Below, piece by piece: positions 6,300 to 10,704 of a stretch of 10,704 bases of DNA. The notes under the pieces were generated by a model, which saw only the letters and a program-made list of their open reading frames with translations, was not told where the DNA came from and made no database searches. Each line of letters begins with the position of its first letter. Position 1 is the stretch's first letter. The translations under genes and the position numbers were made by a program. Origin of the DNA: CBDHHC01 sp050633205 (GTDB lineage: Bacteria > Pseudomonadota > Alphaproteobacteria > Rhizobiales > CBDHHC01). The stretch spans positions 1-10,704 of the forward strand of contig JBOEGA010000176.1 of NCBI GenBank assembly GCA_050633205.1, given 5' to 3'.

Positions 6300-7409
6300 C
6301 TATTTCAACCTCATACACTGTGGTGTAGCGTCGGAAAGCTGGTTTGCCAGCCCGGCCTGATTAGCCATCATTCCGATAATTTCCATCCGTGACATTGGCT
6401 TCATATTACTCTGAAAGTTTCTATAAAGTGTATGGCAGTTGGTCATTAGGCGTTCAGGAGAATCCCAGCCCATATAGATACTGGAAGTAAAAGCTTGGGA
6501 TTCAGCAATCTGATAGGCCGCATCAGCAGGTTTAACACCGGCTTCAAATTTTTGTCTGGCCTGTTTTGATACAAAAATCCAGTAATCTTTAACCTTTTGA
6601 ACACCGGCTTTATCTGTTATCGGACCATGTCCGGGAACAATTTTGCCCACATCCATTTCCAGAATGAGATCAAGTGCTTTAATCCAGTTCTCGACCGGTC
6701 CTTTCCACATAACAGGTGTACAGTTGATAAATAAGATATCAGCCGTAAACAGAATTTTGCTGTCCGGAATATAGGCCATGGCATCACCGGGACGGTGAGC
6801 AGGGCCGACTTCTATAAGTTCAACATCACGCCCGCCCACATCCAGAGTCATTCTGTCATTAAAGCCGCGCTTTGCAGGGGTATGGATAACCTCACCGAAT
6901 TTATAGGGTTGCACCATACTTTTCATCCAGTGTCCGGCTCTTCGGTATTTCTTCATCGGGAGCATTGAAAAGAACTGGCCAACTTTTTTAAACAGCGCCA
7001 TCTGAACCGGCTTGTGGTGGTTCATATCATTCATGCTGGCTTCAGATGCAATAATATCTATATCTTTAAGAAGGTGGTTTCCCCAGAAATGATCCCCGTC
7101 TGCATGAGTATTAAACAATGTCTTTATGGGAGCAGTTTCCGTAACCGTTTTCATCGCATCAAGCATTTGCTGCGTATAGTTATGATCCCACAATGTATCA
7201 ATCAGCAATGAGCTGTCTTTTCCAACAACCAGTCCTGCATTGGATTCCCCCCACGAACCGTTGGGAACCATCCAGGCGTAAATACCATTCCCAAGATCAT
7301 ATAATCCTTCTGGATAGAGAGGGGTCTCCTGAAAGCGCGTTTTTGTTCGACCTGTAGGCACAATACATGAAGAATCCGCAGACAGGTGATCTCTGTTTTC
7401 CGCTTCCAT
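6300..7409 (-). CDS. Metallo-beta-lactamase-fold hydrolase (369 aa)
   Basis: The metal motifs of the MBL superfamily are all in place: HADGDH (102-107) after a beta strand, GPAHRPGD with H205, FTAD with bridging D224, and PGHGP with H261. The first motif departs from the usual HxHxDH because its second His is Asp (D104). SNAGLVVG...LLIDT (56-72) is the usual N-terminal strand pair. The C-terminal 100 residues are helical and resemble the extension of long MBL hydrolases. No signal peptide is seen, so it is probably cytoplasmic. The substrate is unknown: lactone, thioester and phosphoester hydrolases share this fold. It starts 3 nt after the stop of the FAH-family gene, with its AAGGAG Shine-Dalgarno (7420-7425) inside that gene's last codons, so the two are almost surely one operon and probably one catabolic pathway. 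Confidence 0.88.
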   Translation of the reverse strand: MEAENRDHLSADSSCIVPTGRTKTRFQETPLYPEGLYDLGNGIYAWMVPNGSWGESNAGLVVGKDSSLLIDTLWDHNYTQQMLDAMKTVTETAPIKTLFNTHADGDHFWGNHLLKDIDIIASEASMNDMNHHKPVQMALFKKVGQFFSMLPMKKYRRAGHWMKSMVQPYKFGEVIHTPAKRGFNDRMTLDVGGRDVELIEVGPAHRPGDAMAYIPDSKILFTADILFINCTPVMWKGPVENWIKALDLILEMDVGKIVPGHGPITDKAGVQKVKDYWIFVSKQARQKFEAGVKPADAAYQIAESQAFTSSIYMGWDSPERLMTNCHTLYRNFQSNMKPMSRMEIIGMMANQAGLANQLSDATPQCMRLK

Positions 7410-7412
7410 AGA

Positions 7413-8432
7413 TTATTCACTCCTTGCTATTGCAATTTCATTTCTTAGTGTTCCGATATTCTGCACATACAGTTCAACCACATCCCCTGGCTTAAGGAAC
7501 TTTCCATGTTCCAGCCCGCAGCCTTTGCCCTCTTTTCCTGAGCAGGTACCGGAGCTGATAAACTCCCCGGGGTAAAGAGTTTCCGACTGAGAGATATATT
7601 CAATGATCTGCTCAAAGGTCCAGTACATGTCTCTTGAATTGCCTTTTGACCACTGTTCCCCGTTTATGGTTGCAGTCATCTCCAGATCATACGGGTTTTC
7701 AATTTCGTCAGGAGTAACCAGGCAAGGGCCAATCGCATTGCCTGTATCAAAGTCCTTCCCCTTTGCCGGACCAAGCCTTCCTGGCATTTCCTGCTTCTGG
7801 ATATTACGGGCAGAGAAGTCATTAAAAATAGTATAGCCCGCTATATAGTTTCGGGCATCCTTCGCTTTGATATCTTTACCGGTTTTCCCAATGACAACAC
7901 CCCATTCAAGTTCATAGTCCAGAACTGTGCAATAGGAAGGCGTTCTGATCTTTGCACCATGACCAACAACCGAGAAGCGATTTGATTTGTAGTAAACAGG
8001 CCTTTCATACCAGGCCTTGTTCGCCCGGTAGGCCAGAGAGTATTTTCTGCCAAAATATTTCTCAATGGCTTCATCAATAAATGCTTTTTTTCCAAGTCCG
8101 ACAGTGCGGGTGCAGTTAATAATATGTTCTTCAAAGGCCATACAGGCTCGAATTGATTCCGGTACAGGAAGCGGAGCCCGCATCTTAACGTCAGTAATAG
8201 GCAGTAGAGTGTTCGCAGGGAGGTTGCTTACAATATATTCCAGCGCTTCCTGTGCAGCATCAAATGCATGGCGCCCGCCGCGAACATATTCTATCATGGA
8301 AACGAGATATGGATTGGGCTTTCCGCTTTTTGCTGTTGCGCCAGCCTGCAGATCTGCAATCTGTTTTCCACCCTTCAGAAGAGCGCCAAGAGCAGGGATT
8401 TCATTATCTTTAATAAAGGTAACCAGTTTCAC
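7413..8432 (-). CDS. Fumarylacetoacetate hydrolase (FAH) family protein (339 aa, GTG start)
   Basis: Members cleave C-C bonds of acylpyruvates, or hydrate or decarboxylate related keto acids, using a divalent metal. The C-terminal catalytic domain is clear: KSNRFSVVGHGAKI (149-162), LDYELEWGVVIGK (171-183) with metal ligands E174 and E176, FNDFSARN (203-210) with D205, GKDFDTGNAIGP (225-236) with K226, and SSGTCSG (293-299). AFEEH (99-103) supplies a further acidic ligand and candidate catalytic H103. The 339-residue length fits the longer family members that have an N-terminal domain. The start is a GTG, chosen because AGGAA (8441-8445) is 8 nt upstream and MKLVTF is the usual family N-terminus. 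It leads an operon with the MBL hydrolase. Which acylpyruvate is cleaved is not evident; homogentisate-pathway neighbours such as homogentisate dioxygenase are absent from the window. Confidence 0.92.
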   Translation of the reverse strand: MKLVTFIKDNEIPALGALLKGGKQIADLQAGATAKSGKPNPYLVSMIEYVRGGRHAFDAAQEALEYIVSNLPANTLLPITDVKMRAPLPVPESIRACMAFEEHIINCTRTVGLGKKAFIDEAIEKYFGRKYSLAYRANKAWYERPVYYKSNRFSVVGHGAKIRTPSYCTVLDYELEWGVVIGKTGKDIKAKDARNYIAGYTIFNDFSARNIQKQEMPGRLGPAKGKDFDTGNAIGPCLVTPDEIENPYDLEMTATINGEQWSKGNSRDMYWTFEQIIEYISQSETLYPGEFISSGTCSGKEGKGCGLEHGKFLKPGDVVELYVQNIGTLRNEIAIARSE

Positions 8433-8526
8433 CAGTATGTTTCCTGTCTTAAATAAGCTATTAGAGCAGAACCCGACTTGTAATGCAGAGCATCATAGCC
8501 ACATCTGCTATAAAACAAAGTCATAA

Positions 8527-9177
8527 ATGGTACAGCTCTTGAAAAAAACAAGTATATTTATAGCAATAATATTTTCATTTTGGATTACAGCCTTCTTGGC
8601 TTACTGGACATTTTATCTGAGAGAGAAGCCCGCAGGTATTTCAGCACTACCTCCCAAAGTATATCAGAACAAACCTGTCAGGCTGATAGATCATGCAAAT
8701 TACCTTCAGAAAGATGATGCGTGGGGTAAACAGCCTCTTGGCAATACAAGCGAAACGCTTGCCAGAGTTGGGTGCACATTATCCAGTGTTGCAATGGCAC
8801 TCAGAAATATGGGGTATGACTATAACCCCGGTACCCTGAATACACATATCAGGGATGCGAATGGTTACACTGAAAATGGCTGGTTTAAGTGGGCAAGTGT
8901 AGGGCAGGTCACCGATGGTCAGGCACAGGCTTTGTATTATGAAAAGCCAACTCATCAGATTATAGACCAGTGTCTGAGAAAGGGGCAGTATCCAATTATC
9001 AAATTCCGGTTGACTTTGATCCCCTCTCATTGGGTTATTATCACAGGTAGAACAACGAAGGAATATCTGGTGCGTGACCCATTGGTTACTTCAGCTAACC
9101 CCATCCCGTTGTCTTCAAGAGCAAAAAGAATTCTCTCAGTGCGCTGTATAGGCGACAGATGGTTATACCACCCCTAA
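8527..9177 (+). CDS. Membrane-anchored C39-like cysteine-peptidase-fold protein (216 aa)
   Basis: A basic start (KK at 6-7) and a hydrophobic helix at about 9-29 form an uncleaved anchor, which should place the rest outside the inner membrane. The body matches the peptidase C39-like (Peptidase_C39_2) pattern: YLQKDDAWGKQPLG (59-72) with conserved Q61, VGCTLSSVAMAL (81-92) with nucleophile C83, SHWVIITG (167-174) with H168, and VRDPL (182-186) with D184. The Cys-His-Asp triad and the Gln appear intact, so enzymatic activity is plausible. Relatives range from bacteriocin leader peptidases to cell-wall-associated proteins; there is no ABC transporter or small GG-leader peptide nearby, so a bacteriocin-processing role is not supported. 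The ATG is 94 nt from the divergent FAH gene; its Shine-Dalgarno is weak (AAAG). The gene is followed by an apparently separate promoter. Confidence 0.8.
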   Translation: MVQLLKKTSIFIAIIFSFWITAFLAYWTFYLREKPAGISALPPKVYQNKPVRLIDHANYLQKDDAWGKQPLGNTSETLARVGCTLSSVAMALRNMGYDYNPGTLNTHIRDANGYTENGWFKWASVGQVTDGQAQALYYEKPTHQIIDQCLRKGQYPIIKFRLTLIPSHWVIITGRTTKEYLVRDPLVTSANPIPLSSRAKRILSVRCIGDRWLYHP

Positions 9178-9196
9178 TTTGGCCTCAATCTTATTA

Positions 9197-9226
9197 TTCA
9201 CAGTACATCTGCAACAATAATAAAAT
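9197..9226 (+). promoter_or_regulatory. Candidate sigma-70-type promoter for the 9294 gene
   Basis: TTCACA (9197-9202) and TAAAAT (9221-9226) each match the consensus at five of six positions and are 18 bp apart. Transcription would begin near 9233, giving a leader of about 60 nt. This suggests that the downstream gene is not simply co-transcribed with the C39-like gene. Confidence 0.45.
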
Positions 9227-9293
9227 TAGCTAAACTGCTAGCAGGAAATGGTTATTACTGATTTTCTGGCTGGCACAATAAAGGAGCTGCATT

Positions 9294-9890
9294 ATGTTTG
9301 GTGGTGGTATATCTAATCTTATGACAGCAATGGTATCTGCTGTTGCGATGTTATTTTCAGCCTTTAGTTTTTATGAATCCTCAGTGAAGAAGGCAAACCT
9401 GCAAATCCATAAACCTGTAAATTTCTATATGTTCAGGGAAGATTTTCGTGATGTACTTGCTATTCCAATTTCAATTTCGAACAATGGTGCTCAAAGAGGA
9501 ACCATACTTTCATTTGACCTGAAGGTTACCAATCTCCAGACCAAAGAGACCCAAACATTTCGTAACCTCTATTTTGGTGAAAACCCGAAAACTGATAAAA
9601 AACTTTTTAGTCCAATAACGGTTCAGGGACGTGAAACAGCAACCAACACGGTTATGTTTCATGCTGTTAATGTGGGCACTTTTTCAGAAAAAACCGGACA
9701 GGTAACAGTACCGCTGCGCCTGACATTATCAATGAGAACTGATGGTGGAGCATATTTTCTGGGAGATGCAAAAACGGAACCTGTTACCTTTGATATGACA
9801 GCAAAATTCTTTAACAGCCTTCGCGATATGGAAAGAGGGGTGCCAACAATATTCCATAACAAGGATTGGTACGCAAAAGAAAGCAAGTAA
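9294..9890 (+). CDS. Membrane-anchored protein of unknown function with a beta-rich domain (198 aa)
   Basis: I do not recognise a named family. Residues about 6-27 form one hydrophobic helix preceded by almost no charge and followed by SSVKKANLQ, so by the positive-inside rule the C-terminal body may stay in the cytoplasm. The remainder looks like a beta-sandwich: alternating strands such as LAIPISISNNGAQRGTI (55-71), ILSFDLKVTN (71-80) and VTVPLRLTLSMRTD (137-150). The ISNNG...GTI pattern is common in Ig-like domains that carry a loop of small residues. There are no cysteines and no evident catalytic motif. The ATG is well supported by AAGGAG (9281-9286) 7 nt upstream. It lies 116 nt after the C39-like gene, in the same direction, but with its own promoter candidate and a hairpin directly after its stop, so it may be a single-gene unit. 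Confidence 0.75.
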   Translation: MFGGGISNLMTAMVSAVAMLFSAFSFYESSVKKANLQIHKPVNFYMFREDFRDVLAIPISISNNGAQRGTILSFDLKVTNLQTKETQTFRNLYFGENPKTDKKLFSPITVQGRETATNTVMFHAVNVGTFSEKTGQVTVPLRLTLSMRTDGGAYFLGDAKTEPVTFDMTAKFFNSLRDMERGVPTIFHNKDWYAKESK

Positions 9891-9891
9891 G

Positions 9892-9932
9892 CGGCGGGAT
9901 CAGGTATCCTGGTCTTTCAACTGTGTCCGCCG
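9892..9932 (+). terminator. Nested hairpin right after the 9294-9890 gene
   Basis: GATCAGG (9898-9904) pairs with CCTGGTC (9908-9914) through one G-U pair and a 3-nt loop, followed by TTT. Around it CGGCGG (9892-9897) pairs exactly with CCGCCG (9927-9932). The structure starts two bases past the stop codon. It is the likely transcript end, although the T-run is short. Confidence 0.5.
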
Positions 9933-10047
9933 TATGGAATTTCAGTAAACCCAGGGGCTCTGTGCTTGTGTTCTAAATTCGTCACTTTTATGACAGTTGC
10001 TTTTCATTAAATTTGAATTTCTTATGAATAGGGTTGCTTTAATGCCA

Positions 10048-10075
10048 CTTTCATTTGTAAAAAAGCAAATATAAT
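10048..10075 (+). promoter_or_regulatory. Candidate promoter of the secreted-protein transcript
   Basis: TATAAT at 10070-10075 is a perfect -10 box. The best -35 is poor, CTTTCA (10048-10053) at 16 bp. A 7-bp inverted repeat (10034-10040 with 10062-10068) overlaps the -35 region and ends one base before the -10, as an operator or activator site might. Confidence 0.4.
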
Positions 10076-10135
10076 GCATTCGTACTTGTGGTAGTATTTT
10101 GTCAACACTAATTGATTTACAAGGAAGCTGCGCTT

Positions 10136-10201
10136 ATGCTCGGTCGTCGTTGTTTTCAAATTTTGTCATTAAATAACCGAAATTATAATGTGACTGCCTG
10201 A
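10136..10201 (+). CDS. Candidate 21-aa leader peptide (uORF) upstream of the secreted-protein gene
   Basis: ATG at 10136 opens a 21-codon frame ending at TGA (10199-10201); the product begins MLGRRCFQIL and ends NYNVTA. AAGGAAG at 10121-10127, 8 nt before the ATG, is a better Shine-Dalgarno than the one before the downstream gene. It has no signal peptide, membrane segment or run of one amino acid of the kind used in classical attenuation. It ends 54 nt before the downstream ATG. The 5' part of the ORF (10144-10151) can pair with 10202-10209 just past its stop, so ribosome passage could change the fold. Translation is an inference from the Shine-Dalgarno and context; chance ORFs of this length are common. 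Confidence 0.35.
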   Translation: MLGRRCFQILSLNNRNYNVTA

Positions 10202-10255
10202 AACGACGGAAGTTTGCTCGAAAGAATCTAAACAACGCAATAAATGAGAATAATT

Positions 10256-10704
10256 ATGTTTAATAGTATGAAGAAGTTCACTTCTAAATCAGTCATTCAG
10301 CTATTTGTGATCATTAGTGCCATTGCGGCTATAAACTCGGGGGCAATTGCTGGGCCATCACCTTTCAATACTATGCTCGGATCATGGGGTGGTAGCGGAA
10401 TCTTTGAACTGAAAAGTGGTAAAAAAGAACGTATTCAGTGTACGGCATATTATACCGGTGGCAGTTCTCAGTTGAACATGAATATCCGCTGTAAAGGTAA
10501 CCAGCAGATCGAAATGCGCAGCAAGATGTCTCTTGCTGATGGTAAAATTACGGGAACCTGGTTGGAAACAACATTCAATGCTGAAGGTAATATTTCAGGT
10601 AAGGCTCTTGGGCGCAAAATTGCTCTTGCTATTAAGGGTGCCGTATCCGGTACTATGGAAGTCAGCTATAGCAGAGTTCGCCAGGAAGTAACAATCCACA
10701 CGAC
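10256..10704 (+). CDS. Secreted protein of unknown function, 3' end cut by window
   Basis: The frame is open to the window end: 149 codons seen and no stop, so the C-terminus is missing. The first 32 residues form a signal peptide: KK at 6-7, a hydrophobic core at about 13-25, and GAIA with cleavage before G33. The mature part begins with P-F-N-T-M-L-G-S-W-G-G-S-G (35-47) and continues with alternating beta strands, C62 and C79 that may form a disulphide, and a second G-T-W (100-102). This layout resembles small exported proteins I associate with Alphaproteobacteria, whose function is not established to my knowledge. The start is uncertain: ATG codons at 10244, 10256 and 10268 are in frame; 10256 is chosen because GAGAA lies 5-9 nt before it. 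A long leader with a possible uORF precedes it. Confidence 0.75.
   Translation, partial: MFNSMKKFTSKSVIQLFVIISAIAAINSGAIAGPSPFNTMLGSWGGSGIFELKSGKKERIQCTAYYTGGSSQLNMNIRCKGNQQIEMRSKMSLADGKITGTWLETTFNAEGNISGKALGRKIALAIKGAVSGTMEVSYSRVRQEVTIHT

Larger units (their letters stand above)
9933..10255 (+). other. Long leader and control region of the secreted-protein gene
   Basis: With the preceding hairpin this makes 365 bases without a conventional gene. It holds a direct repeat GTTGCTTT (9996-10003 and 10033-10040), an inverted pair TTGCTTT/AAAGCAA (10034-10040 and 10062-10068), a perfect TATAAT box (10070-10075) and a 21-codon ORF (10136-10201). A start near 10082 would leave a leader of about 174 nt. 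I see no known riboswitch or small-RNA pattern in it. Confidence 0.4.

Noticed and set aside
8065..8526. 153-residue plus-strand open frame antisense to the FAH-family gene
   Set aside because: It mirrors a strongly supported enzyme gene, carries no family motif, and runs into the divergent promoter region.
9191..9223. TTATTATT/AATAATAA inverted pair after the C39-like gene
   Set aside because: Eight A-T pairs around a 17-nt loop are weak and likely by chance; no T-run follows, and the area is better read as a promoter.
9248..9316. 22-codon frame starting at ATG 9248 and overlapping the 9294 gene
   Set aside because: The only Shine-Dalgarno-like bases touch the ATG with no spacing, and the frame runs over the start of a better supported gene.
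1..10704. A mobile element, CRISPR array, toxin-antitoxin pair or defence system
   Set aside because: No repeat-spacer pattern, transposase, integrase, nuclease or helicase motif, nor small paired genes typical of such systems were found on either strand.

Overview
The window reads as ordinary bacterial chromosome of moderate GC (mid-40s percent by eye, not computed). It is densely coded, with Shine-Dalgarno-led genes on both strands. I favour an alphaproteobacterium of moderate GC, perhaps a marine lineage. This rests on the look of the small exported protein at the right edge and of the 331-residue repeat protein at the left, both of which resemble protein types I associate with that class. 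No rRNA, tRNA, CRISPR array, transposase, integrase or phage gene is visible.

Left block, plus strand, 220-3365: an unrecognised all-helical repeat protein, a gamma-glutamylcyclotransferase-like protein and a gamma-glutamyltransferase-family protein run in the same direction. The last two are successive steps of gamma-glutamyl metabolism. The transferase has no signal peptide, so both probably act in the cytoplasm. The block ends in a perfect 11-bp hairpin. A small exported protein of unknown function follows at 3703-4092.

Middle block, minus strand: a two-TM GGDEF-EAL protein (4129-6159) that makes and/or breaks cyclic-di-GMP converges on the small exported protein, with a hairpin between them. 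Upstream of it, and beyond a long interrupted inverted repeat, lies a two-gene operon read from 8432 to 6300. It encodes a fumarylacetoacetate-hydrolase-family protein (GTG start) and a metallo-beta-lactamase-fold hydrolase 3 nt downstream, probably for catabolism of a ring-cleavage or lactone-like compound whose identity the sequence does not reveal.

Right block, plus strand: a membrane-anchored C39-like cysteine-protease-fold protein (8527-9177) is divergent from the FAH/MBL operon. It is followed by a membrane-anchored protein of unknown function (9294-9890) with its own promoter and terminator-like hairpin. A 365-bp intergenic region then carries repeats, a perfect TATAAT box and a 21-codon ORF with a good Shine-Dalgarno. 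It precedes a secreted protein cut off by the window end.

I see no clearly new defence or mobile system. The items most worth a second look are the putative leader peptide ahead of the secreted protein, the repeat protein next to the gamma-glutamyl enzymes, the His-to-Asp change in the metal motif of the MBL protein, and the inverted repeat at 6222-6272.
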